A DNA stretch of 64,000 bases from Eumeta japonica (Eukaryota; Arthropoda; Insecta; Lepidoptera; Psychidae), in NCBI GenBank assembly GCA_005406025.1, contig BGZK01000855.1, forward strand, positions 186,001-250,000, in the 5' to 3' direction. The position numbers were made by a program, and so were the translations under genes. Numbering within the stretch: position 1 is the stretch's first letter; the number at the start of each line of letters is the position of its first letter. The notes under the pieces are model-generated. The model saw nothing but the letters and a program-made list of their open reading frames with translations, made no database searches and was not told where the DNA came from. Shown here piece by piece: positions 54,430 through 64,000 of this stretch.

Positions 54430-55120
54430 TTAGGCGTTTCGTCATGTCCGTCCGTCCGTCCTTATATTCATGAAGTTTATACCTATGTGTTGTATAAGTC
54501 GCTACTTAGTTTAGTAGTTCAATAACAAAAATAAATATTTTTGGAGGGGCACTCCATGTACGTGACAGAAGCTGAAAATTTTTTTTTTCAACAAACATCA
54601 ACGTGTGGCACACATTTCGACAGTTCTTTTAAAAATATTTTAAGGTTTCTATGCAATTTTTTTGAACGTGAATGTGAAATGTTAAAGTGAATATGCATGT
54701 AATAATCGCTCCGAAATTAGCATAATTGTGTCACCTCTTTATTTATTAAACCGTGATTCCAAAAAATATGAAAAAAATTACAAAAGGTAACAATAAATAC
54801 TGTCAACGAAAATTATTTTGAACATGATCGGATGTACTGTTCTTAATTACCGAAAAAAATTGCGTTTCTCTTAAAAGGAACGATAGAGCCATGAAGATGC
54901 GCCCTTTTGCTGGTGCATTTTATTTTACAATATTATAAGAGTAATAGTCGACATACCTACCCGCTTCTCTAGTTATAAGTGACTAAAGTGCTTATGTGCG
55001 AGAAACATGGAAAAAAGTGTAACAACATAGTTTTTTAATCTGTAGTGTATTTCCTTGTAGTGACGGCTTCGGAACCCTACATTGAGCATGGTCCGACATG
55101 CTCTTGGTCGGTTTCGTTTT
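54430..55120 (+). repeat. GGTTCCGTACC-type repeat subfamily, missing first bases
   Basis: GTTTCGTCATGTCCGTCCGTCC near 54436 and the GGAGGGGCACTCC...CAACAAACATCAACG block (54543-54603) match the copy at 57905. The last 185 bases match 50015-50210. It ends GGAACCCTACATTGAGCATG, then TGCTCTTGGTCGG. Confidence 0.65.
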
Positions 55121-55124
55121 TAAA

Positions 55125-55262
55125 TAACGGCCAGCAGTTGACGGCGAGCGACCGCCGGAATGGCGGGTGGGAGCGCGGGCAGCTCGATTCGCGCACTGTT
55201 TTGTTTACCTTAATTTTGTTGTCCAAGCGAGGGCAGCCGCGGGCGCAGCCAGTAAATATGTG
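55125..55262. other. GC-rich patch following the repeat
   Basis: GGCCAGCAGTTGACGGCGAG, CGCCGGAATGGCGGGTGGG, CGAGGGCAGCCGCGGGCGC. Open in one frame to 55263; no motif. Confidence 0.3.
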
Positions 55263-55870
55263 ATATTTTTCTAGACATACCCTCAGTAAAAATGTTGTTT
55301 ACTTCAAATTGCATTCATGGAGTACCGTTGCATTTGAGCTTACAAGGAGCTCGTACGTTCTCCTTTACAAAACAAACAATGTTGTAATAATAGCAGCTTT
55401 CTTCCAAATCAAAATACGTTATGATATTATGCTATGAGTGTGGGTAAAATAGAACAATATCGCAGTCGTCACACCGGTCTTATGTATTTATTCATAAAAC
55501 TGCAAGGCTTAGTTAAGCAATCACTCCGATAACATGAAAACCTCAATATAAATTTCCGTTAATGGTAATGTTTAAAAATACAGTTTAAGAAAGTAAATTT
55601 ACTATTCCATCTTCAAATCTCAAATTGACTTTAAAATGTCTATCGTGGGGAAAAATAAATTGTAAACATTTTGTTTGACTTCCGTATGGAAAATACTTAT
55701 TATCGTGGAGAGTATGGAAATTATTTTATTGGATTTCTCTCCATTACTGCTTATTTTAAGTACCAGAGAAACATCATCAGCTAATATTATGATATTTTCA
55801 TTTTATTCTATCAAATACGGTAAGACATTTACATATATAAAAAACAGAAAAAGTAGACAAATCTCGACGA
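55263..55870. other. unannotated stretch
   Basis: AT-rich, nothing recognised. Confidence 0.35.
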
Positions 55871-55872
55871 AC

Positions 55873-56620
55873 TCTATTTTTTAGGGTTCTGTCCTCAACG
55901 AGAAACGTCCTTCCGTCCATAAATCTGTACGTGGCTTGGCTCAGAGATTCTTAGTACTATAAAGTTATAATTTGGTATAAATATTTATATTAATCATGCA
56001 CACAAAGCACTAAAATACAATATTGAGAAAAATTTTATTTAGGGTACCTCTTACACATAAATCAAGGATGATTTTTTCCTCGTGAAAATGGTTTTTCGAT
56101 TGACAAAATGTTAAGTTTTAAAGTGCTAATTTATATGAGAGTCTAATGTCCCCCTTCCCCTTCCAGGTAAATAAATATATGATAAAATTCACGACAGTTA
56201 CATATGTAAGATACCTAGTTAAAAGGAAAACTATCACAACTAAGTAGGCTTTATAAGTTAAAGTTTTTTTATAAGTTAATAGTTAATTTATAAGTTAATA
56301 GTCGAGCATCTTATTAAATATATTTGGTGAAGTGAAAAGTAAAATTTCATACATATTCCATTAAAAATTATTTAGGTGACGTTGTAGGTTGTGCGAAATA
56401 AGTAGTAAATATAACTTTACGAATCATGTAAAATTACGGAAATATAAAATCGTAACATCTTTAACACTCATACTATGTGGACCCGTTTGATTAGCCGATA
56501 AATCATAAAAATAATCAATAGATTCATAGTATCAAACAAAAGACCTTTTCTAAGTTTGCATATTATGACGGACAACTACGGAATCCTGCGCTTGGTTCGA
56601 CACGCACTTGGTCGGTTTTA
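55873..56620 (+). repeat. GGTTCCGTACC dispersed repeat
   Basis: Starts TTTTTTAGGGTTCTGTCCTC, includes GTCCTTCCGTCC, and ends GACAACTACGGAATCCTGCG, CACGCACTTGGTCGGTTTT near 56615. The interior is diverged. Confidence 0.6.
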
Positions 56621-56639
56621 TATTACGTTCTTTTAACTT

Positions 56640-57115
56640 AACTCCGTTGATATCAAATGTTTGTATTGTGCTTCATTCATTAATTCGCATCACCGCTTAC
56701 CCCAAACTGTGACAAACTTTTAAATAATATTGTTTGATGATCAATACAATCAAATGCCTATGATAAATCACGAAAACTCGGACAGTATTTCCAATTTTTC
56801 AATTTATCAAAAATATGTTACAAAATAATACGCCGTGAAATATAAAATGTGAAAGCATTGATAGAGCATGAATTCTCTAAGAATTTTTTTCAGTGCGGGT
56901 AACACGGTTATCGGTCTGTAATTAGTGGGATTTTTTTTTTTAATTTAATTTATTGATTTTCAATATTTATTTATTTCCTATAAATCATTAAATTGGGAAT
57001 TATGCCTGCTGCGATAATTCCCTTGAATATATCCTATAAATACGGAGTTATGGCGTGAATTGTGTTCACTGATATCCCGTTTAAATCTTCGGCCTTTTTT
57101 ATTTCTTTTTTATGA
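56640..57115 (-). pseudogene. Jockey/CR1-like reverse-transcriptase relic (fingers and palm)
   Basis: On the minus strand: LNGISVNTIHAITPY near 57090, a GIIAAGIIPNLM block (57015), NPTNYRPITVLPALKKIL (56930-56880), a highly conserved RT motif, and DLS.AFDCIDHQ near 56760, RT motif A with its catalytic Asp. A stop replaces the Lys in DLSKAFD. The YxDD block is not present. The plus-strand repeat at 55873-56620 lies immediately beside it. Confidence 0.65.
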
Positions 57116-57900
57116 TAAAATATACTTAATAACCAAGTGAAAATCAAATTTCCATAAAATCAGTCCTTTTAACAAAATTTTAATGTGTCCGGGACAAGAG
57201 TTTAAGCGCTTTGTGACACCGGAATATATTTTTGAAGAATGTTACAAATGGACAAGTAACGTCAAATTTTAAAGTAACAGTTTCACCATCCACATGCTAG
57301 GCAAATCATATAGTGTTTCTAATTAGCCTGTCTTAGTACACTATTTTGCTTTTTAGAGATAAACTCTGACATAATGTATGTATAATTAATCTGTAGAGTA
57401 TAGTGAATGCGGTTTCTTTTCAGAAGATACACGTTCAATATAGAAATTATGCTATTTTGTTATTATTATAGAAGGGAGGCTTTGTAATGTAAATTGGAAG
57501 GTTATAGGAAATAATTTAGAGATTATTATTGAAATGGGGCCCGATTTAACATTTAAAATTATTAACAAAAGTTCTACGAAGGTCTGTAATATTAATAATA
57601 TTCAGTGTCCTAAATTTTTTTTATTACATACGATTCATTTTAGATGCCTCTGTCTGCTTGTTAAGTGAAATATATAAATGGTCCTCAGTAAGCGGCCATC
57701 ACAATGGTTTGGCGATTATTTACGAATTGTGCATACGGCGGCAATCACAATTAGTGCAAACTAAATACAATATAAACTCACACCTATTTCCCAGAAGGGC
57801 AGGCAGAGATTTCCACATTGTTTGACCGTTGGATATCTGTTTTCCTCTAGTGATATCCATCAATCTTTCTATACAATCTCGTCAATTTCGAGTGTTCGAA
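57116..57900. other. unannotated AT-rich stretch
   Basis: No feature recognised. Confidence 0.35.
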
Positions 57901-57904
57901 ATTT

Positions 57905-58140
57905 GGCCCTTTTTAGGGTTCCGAGCCAAAATGGCAAAAACGGAATCCTTATAGTTTCATCATGCCCGTCCGTCAGTCCATCCTTATGTCATAGACATTT
58001 TACTCAAAAATTACAAGATGTATATTTATTAAATGCAGAGTACCGGTGTGTAGGGGGGGCGGGGGCATTTTATATGTAACACTAGCAAAAAAAAAAATTC
58101 AGCAAACGTCAACCTACTACTACACGCCCACGGTCTATTT
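57905..58140 (+). repeat. GGTTCCGTACC-type repeat subfamily, 5' end
   Basis: TTTTTAGGGTTCCGAGCC, AAAACGGAATCCTTATAG, CATGCCCGTCCGTCAGTCC. It then has a G-rich run (GGGGGGGCGGGGGC near 58052) replacing GGAGGGGCACTCC of the 54430 copy, and CAGCAAACGTCAACC. Confidence 0.65.
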
Positions 58141-59060
58141 CGTTTCGGACGACTGACTATCGTTTGTATCTACTAGGCAACGTAATCGTTCGAAGTTTGC
58201 GCAAACACTAAAAACATGGTAATTAACGATTAAGTTCTTCACAAAATTGCGAGTAAGTGCAATTTTAGCTTCATATTCATATTTCGTAGTTTTGTAAGAA
58301 AAATGGGTATTGCTTTCCTACCGGCAATTAAAAAAAGAAAAATAAGAGAGACAGAATTTTTTTTATTTAAAATATGCCATTCACATAGTCTCATTGAAAG
58401 TTAAAACAGGTTGCTTTTTATAGCATTTTTGAGAGACATACGAGCTTGCAAGTCAGCAGAGTAGGTGGTGGTAGTGGTAGTGGTGGTAGGCGGTCAGCAG
58501 AGTTACCGGTGCGTTGCTGGTCTCTTGGATAGGAATAGGATATCTGATGGAGTGGGGATTGCTGGCCGCGGAATATCGTGAGGAAAGAGGGAGTGGGCCA
58601 CCAAAATTCTCACTTATTCGACGAAGTGCGATAACAGAACCTGGTACTTTACGTCTGTATGCCGTTTTTACTACCGGTTCGGAAATACAAGAATGAAAAG
58701 AACTAGTTACAGCTCAGTATTCTTCCTAAATTTCCCATAAAGCAATACTACTAATAGACTAATTTCATCTTTTTGTCTAATTAAAATTTGTAACGAAATT
58801 GGTTTCTATATAGGATTCGGTTTATTCGTAGGCGAGCTTTTGACGGTTTTTTTCAAAGTATTACGTTTCCGCGCTGAAGGTTACGTCATGAAAACTTATT
58901 ATGGCGTAATAATAAGAAAACTATACAAAAATTTATTTTCTGTTGAATTAATTTCTGCCGAAATAATTTAATATATTTTTGTTTGCCAAACAGTTTCTGT
59001 AGATATGTATTTGATTAATGTCAATATTATGTCGATGGTAGATTTATATCCCCGAGACTC
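58141..59060. other. unannotated stretch with a GGT-repeat
   Basis: 58463-58500 is (GGTGGTAGT)n-like and flanked by two copies of GTCAGCAGAGT. The open frame at 58514-58696 has no known motif. Confidence 0.35.
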
Positions 59061-59980
59061 AGCTATTTGTTATACCGAAGCACAAAGTGTCAACCGCAAG
59101 GCGTGTTGAAAAACTGCTTTTCAGCGAAACCGCTTCTCGCCAAAGTTTTCCGCGGCACTTCGAGTTTTTTATCTGGAGCTTTCGAAGTCGTTAGATTTGG
59201 CGTATTTTTTATATCAGATATTGAAGTTCTCATCTGGTTGGCTCACCCAACTATATTGCTCGATTTTCTTACAAAAAAAATTTTAGGTATACCTTTATGG
59301 AGAGTATTTGCGCAGTTATTATGTTAACAAATTTTATTTTACGGCTCGGAATGAAAAAATCTAACTACAAAAATCATGTAACAATAATAACGCAATAATT
59401 ATGGCTTTGTGAATTTTTTGATATATGTATAGAAAAGAAATATGTTGTCATTAAAGTTAGTGTCATTGGACATTAAAGCTAAGGTTTAGTGTTTAGTTAA
59501 GTCGATTGGCGCATAACTGAGTAGTAAAGTAATTAGAGATCGAGGTCACAATGAAAATGTATGTTTTCTTGTAATAATCGATTTTTATACGATAGAAACA
59601 GGTCTTTTGCGGTTTTATTCCGAGGAAATTTTATCGTTCAGAGAATTATCATTTCGGTAACAAGTCGAAACGGACTCAATAAAGTGCGAAGGCAAAGAAC
59701 TCAGCAGCGTGCTGCCGCAGATCTCAAACACGTATCACGGGGAGTCAACATATAGCGAAGAATACAGCGAAAGATTTGCATCGTGGCCGTAGCAACGAAA
59801 GGGGAGCCTTTAAACTGAAAATACGTCCGCTAATAAAGGAAAATCTCGGCCTCGGAGGCAATTTGTAGAGCCGGCGGAGGCCACCTGTTGGTTTCCCAGT
59901 GCCGTTTTCATCGCGGCCAGAAGCTCGACAGTTGGGAAAGACGTTTTGTGTTGTTAAGTTTGCGCAGGGACACGTGAAAA
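59061..59980. other. mixed stretch with two GC-richer blocks
   Basis: 59067-59200 and 59650-59960 are GC-richer than their surroundings (for example CTCGGCCTCGGAGGCAATTT and GCCGGCGGAGGCCACCTG). No repeat words or convincing protein. Candidate conserved non-coding DNA. Confidence 0.35.
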
Positions 59981-60389
59981 AAAAAATGACCGCTTCTTGT
60001 TTCCTTGGATACGGACGAACCTGTAAATATTTGCCAGCATCTAAGAAAGCAGGCGACCTATATTAAACTAGAGATAAAATAAATAGTCCCTAGGATTCGA
60101 GGAAACACGAATGTCCTATGTTATAAACGTTTAAAAATGTAGACGCACTTACTCTAGATGGGAGTGTTTTTGGAGGAGGGAGTGAGAGTGTTTGTTCTAG
60201 ATGGGAAATTTTTCTGCATCCACTAAGAACACAGGATGTACCCCGTAGTTTTCATTTATGTGCCGATGTCAAAATGGTCACATATTTAGACTGATTTAAC
60301 ATAGAAGCTTGTTTTTACGGGCCCAACGGATCGTAAACCTATGCGTTTGGAAATAATTTCAATTTAATACTTTTATACACTTTTGAAAT

Positions 60390-60470
60390 AAAAGATCTTG
60401 ACAGATAGACGGAAAATGAAGTGTTTTTATAAGGGTTCTTTTTGAGATATAGAACTCTAAAAAAGGCACT
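60390..60470 (-). repeat. GGTTCCGTACC dispersed repeat, 5' scrap
   Basis: The minus strand reads TTTTTTAGAGTTCTATATCTC, AAAAAGAACCCTTATAAAAAC, CGTCTATCTGTCAAGATC, the first 80 bases of the family. Confidence 0.55.
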
Positions 60471-60955
60471 TTATTGGTGGCTAGTTAGCTAATATGGAGC
60501 AACAATTGGTTATTAAAGATTTTTTAGGCTTGTATTCGGTTGGACGGATCGATTTGTAAATTGTAACTTTTTTTTAAAACAATATAAATAAAAAAAATTG
60601 GTTGCCTGTAAAGTCGGTATACGGGCGAAAGTTTTACGTGACAACGACTTTGAGTGGTAAAATCATTTTAATGTGAATATTTATTCGTATAGTAGGAAGA
60701 AGGATGAAATAATAGTAACAATTTAAAACATTTATTTATACAAAGAATTATATTTAAAACATTAATTTATACAAAGAATCTCGCACTGAATTTCATATTA
60801 ACAAAATTTTATTTTTACCTTTACACATACATACGTATTTATATACAAATATAACTACCTTCACATTATCACTACACAATCGTTTTACAATTATCTGGCA
60901 ACGTGTAAACTTGTATGCGAGGCGCCTAAACGAAATAAAGCCAAGACATGAACCG
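60471..60955. other. unannotated AT-rich stretch
   Basis: A 27-base word (AATTTATACAAAGAAT core) is duplicated at 60730-60780. Otherwise nothing. Confidence 0.35.
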
Positions 60956-60965
60956 GTGTGTATGC

Positions 60966-61140
60966 CTATCTCTCTCACTCTCTCTCTCGCTCTTTCTCTC
61001 TCGCTCTTGGGCGGGCTAACTGTGCTCGAGTGGAAGGGACGCGTGCTTTCACTTTTATGTCTGTCTCTCGCTCTTAGGCGGGCTAACCATGCCAGGGAGT
61101 GGAAGACGCGTGCCTCTCACTCGCTCATTGTGAGCGCATA
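60966..61140 (+). repeat. (CT)n tract with a duplicated ~70-bp unit
   Basis: CTCTCTCTCGCTCT runs (GAGA-type sites on the other strand) alternate with two copies of a unit: GGGCGGGCTAAC, GAGTGGAAG and ACGCGTGC, first at 61010-61055 and again at 61076-61120. Confidence 0.6.
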
Positions 61141-61635
61141 ACGTGAGCGGGCGTAACAGTTTCTTGAAGTGTCACCCGGCAAACCAATTTATAAGACGTT
61201 GTCACGTCAAAAAATATGCGAATTGAGTACATGATTCACATAAGGTCAAGATTTTGAACTAAAAGAGACATATCGGATGCGATTAAAATCTCTTGGATGA
61301 AGTTAAATTACGATCAGAATAACGTATGTTTAAAGAAAATGTAACATTTTTAAGTCAGCCATGAGGTTACGAATACAATAAATGATTGTTAAGTAAAAAG
61401 ATTACACAAATTCTCATTGCTATTTTATATTGATCTTCTAACTTTCGTTGTTGTTTCGTTTCGATGTTGCCAGCTACAAAATATAAACCTTAGCAATAAT
61501 CTAGATTTTGGCAGCACTATGTCAGCTAAAATATACTTTGAAAAAGAATATATATAGTGCTGAAGGAAATCTTTTTTTCATATTCTACATACAAATTCAA
61601 TATACCTAATTTTTATCACATTTTATTACATTTAA
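61141..61635. other. unannotated AT-rich stretch
   Basis: Nothing recognised before the TA-rich run that precedes the mariner copy. Confidence 0.35.
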
Positions 61636-61654
61636 ATATATATATGTATATAAT

Positions 61655-62800
61655 ATTTATTTCAACAACTTGTTGTGGTATAATACGTAGAAATTGTGGG
61701 ACTTCTAATCAAAAAACTGCGACATGTAGTTTGACAGTCCTCTCTTGGTGTTAACCTAACACTATCTAAAGAATTCTGAAGACATCGAAACAGGTGAAAA
61801 TCTGATGGTGTACGCTAAGGGCTATAAAGTGAATGCATTAACACTTCCCTATCAATTTCTCTCAATATTTGCTAAGTGGCTAAAGATGAGTATGGTCTGG
61901 AGTTGTCATGGTGAATAAGCACACCCTTTCTGTTGATCAGTTATGGCCGTTTTTTCTCTACTTCTTGCTCGAGTCTCATCAGATGTTGGCAGTAGAGATT
62001 AGAATTGATGGTTTTTCCCAGCGTTAAAAGTTCATAATGAATAATGTCTTTCCAATCCCACCATAAAAATAATATCAATTTATTGCGTGTTAATCCGGAT
62101 TTTGGTATAGTCTGTGGCGCTTGCTTGACTTTTGACCATGATCTTTTTCACACGTTCTTGTCGTAGATAATCTATTTTTCATCACCGGTGATCAATCTAT
62201 TCAAAAAAGGTTCGGCTTCATTACGTTTCAATAGGGAATCACAAATGACTACACGATTCATTACATTTCTCTCAGTGAGCTCGTGTGGAACCCAAGTATC
62301 GAGCTTTTTCGTACATTCAGCTCTATCAAATGAGTCAAAACTGTTTTGTGGTCAATCCTTTGCTCTTCAGCTATGTTGTAAGAACTAATATGCCGATTTT
62401 TCTCTACTTATTGCAAAATAGCATCAACTTTATCTGTAACAGGTCGACCAGAGCGAGGTTTAATTTTGACTTCAAAATTATCGGACTGAAAATGCTTGAA
62501 CTATTTTTGTGCTGTTCTTATCGATATTGGATTACATCCATGAACGTCAATTTTTTTTTCGGCTTGTGTTGGATTTTTCTCTTTTATGTAATACAACATC
62601 AAAATGTTTCGAATTTTTACGTTAGATTAACTCATTTTAGTTGACCGAAAAACAATAGAAAAATGGCGGCCAGCGTTTTATTTTTTAAAATTTCATCTAT
62701 TTAATGGTATCAAAACTATTTAGATACAAACAGTACAACCAAAAAGATTTTACTGAAACTTTTTACTTTATGAAGAAAATTTTCCTCCGACCTAAGATAT
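61655..62800 (-). pseudogene. mariner transposase relic, nearly full length (copy 2)
   Basis: On the minus strand: RSGRPVTDKVDAIL (helix-turn-helix region, about 62450-62410), HISSYNIAEE, DHKTVLTH and RLITGDEK at about 62195-62175. There the first catalytic Asp is present, but the Trp codon after Lys has become a stop. Then HHDNSRP near 61900 (second Asp) and TPSDFHLFRCLQNSLD near 61800 (third Asp region; relatives have LAPSDYHLF). This order is that of D,D34D mariners. Size (about 1.15 kb) is close to intact elements. The right end has TTAGGTCGGAGGAAAATTTTC; the left inverted counterpart is not recognisable in TA-rich DNA. Confidence 0.75.
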
Positions 62801-63520
62801 ATGAATCACTTTTTAAACTGTCCTACCAGTTTTTACTTTGATAAAGCATAGTTCTCAAGTTTATTTACATAATTTTTTTTTTCATAAAATGCTTGGGTGT
62901 AAAAAATTAAAAAAAAGCGAAATGCGGGCTTAAGTTAATTTGAAATAAAATTATGGTACGAGTACCATATCATTTCAATTAAATTCCATTAATTGCGAAA
63001 ACGCGATCGTCAAATGAAAATGAACTAATACATAAATTTCTTAAAATTATATCGTAGTATGTATCATGTAATATCTCTTTGAAAATCATATAGATACATC
63101 ATTATTATTGGTGTCATGACAAGAACAGTATAATGATAAATTACAAATGGAAGTTTCGCCTCTTTCAGTACATCCATTATACTTAACTAGCTCGTATATT
63201 TTATCCTAATGAAACCTTAAAGCCAAGCAAAGCAAATGTGGCTATGAGTTAGGGTTGTCCACCGTCCTGCCTGCTCAGGCTATATGTTGTTTTCAAGAAT
63301 TCATGGAACGTTCTCGGTTTATTTTTAGAAATAGACGACTTAATTTTATTGAGAAACGATTGAATGGTTCCGTAGATTGCACAGAATTGCTAAATGAGAT
63401 CCACAATTAAGTTCAGTGCAGATCATTTCAAAAACAAGTTTTGTTTAAAAAACACAGCACTGCACAATCAATTATCGGGAAAACAGTTTTTTAAATAGAG
63501 TCTTTAATATAATCATCGAA
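62801..63520. other. unannotated stretch
   Basis: Nothing recognised. Confidence 0.35.
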
Positions 63521-63524
63521 ATAT

Positions 63525-63875
63525 CGTTGAATTTAGACCTCGGTATCTCTTGCATAAACTGGCCTAAGATCAGGCGACACTGGGCAGATATATTATTTTA
63601 TTCCCAAACTTAGCCAGTTAAGGTTAATTTTATGTAGCTTATTTTGTGATTATTTTTAACTAACTACTTTTTTTGTTCATTCATTTACTCCGAAAATTAT
63701 TTTGTTTTTCCTTTTGTTACTTTTTGCTTGTTTTTCCAAAATATTATTTTTTATCTGTAAGTAAAAATTGTAATTGGCTAACATAGCTATAATTAGTTAT
63801 TTATGTTGATACATAATACCTGTAAGTTTTCTAAGAATAAATAAATAATTAAATAAATAAATAGAGAACTGGTGT
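63525..63875 (+). repeat. possible non-LTR retrotransposon 3' tail
   Basis: ATCTCTTGCATAAACTGGCCTAAGATCAGGCG reads LHKLA.DQATLGRY, resembling the last residues of insect non-LTR polymerases. A T-rich untranslated stretch follows, ending in an (AAAT)n tail at 63835-63868. 5'-truncated. Low certainty on family. Confidence 0.4.
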
Positions 63876-64000
63876 GCAATGTACTTAATCAAACTTGTTT
63901 TAGCGTAGAATTTCAGTAAGTTGAAGGGGAATCAAAAATGTGTTGTTATTTTTCAGATTTGTACTGTCTATTTTCTTTGTCTTTTTAACGTGATGATCTG

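Overview
The window is AT-rich, repeat-dense, gene-poor eukaryotic DNA, almost certainly from an arthropod and very probably a moth or butterfly. I base this on the repeat types: a Helitron with the 5' and 3' ends familiar from lepidopteran genomes, many copies of a dispersed repeat that opens with TTTTTAGGGTTCCGTACC and closes with CTCGCACTTGGCCGGTTTT, a tRNA-derived SINE, mariner and Jockey/CR1- and RTE-type non-LTR relics. I found no host protein-coding gene, tRNA, rRNA or CRISPR that I can defend. The window reads as intergenic or intronic.

The dominant feature is a complete 6.6-kb autonomous-type Helitron on the minus strand (37367-43972). It has exact A|TC...CTAG|T boundaries, a GC-rich 3' hairpin, a TATA/initiator-like promoter and one long Rep-helicase reading frame (43150 down to 38200). 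That frame carries an N-terminal array of about 24-residue REARL-type repeats, a Cys-rich motif, the HUH/Y2 replication initiator and a Pif1-like helicase. It is split by about six single-base indels, mostly in homopolymers, while the motifs on either side of each break are intact. The copy is either very recently dead or the breaks are consensus-sequence errors.

Layout. 1-7 kb: Jockey/CR1-like 3' relic, hairpins, RTE-like RT relic. 7-12 kb: AT-rich DNA, a GC-rich patch, a Tc1/mariner relic and a SINE. 13-18 kb: small hairpin/MITE structures, a decayed Helitron end and a retrotransposon ORF1 (gag) scrap. 19.4-21.0 kb: a foldback structure made of inverted arrays of a 120-bp satellite unit inside short terminal inverted repeats. 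22-29 kb: dispersed repeats with a nested endonuclease fragment, then a second Jockey/CR1-like relic. 30-34 kb: gypsy-like pol relic and two minus-strand non-LTR relics. 36.5 kb: 146-bp palindrome. 37-44 kb: the Helitron. 44-64 kb: seven or more copies of the GGTTCCGTACC repeat, RTE and Jockey/CR1 relics, two related mariner copies and simple repeats.

Scattered through the AT-rich background are short GC- and CpG-rich patches with no recognisable repeat (for example 8.8, 25.7, 29.4, 46.5, 51.4 and 59.7 kb). These are the best candidates for conserved regulatory DNA or unrecognised host exons. All calls rest on reading motifs by eye; no database search was possible.
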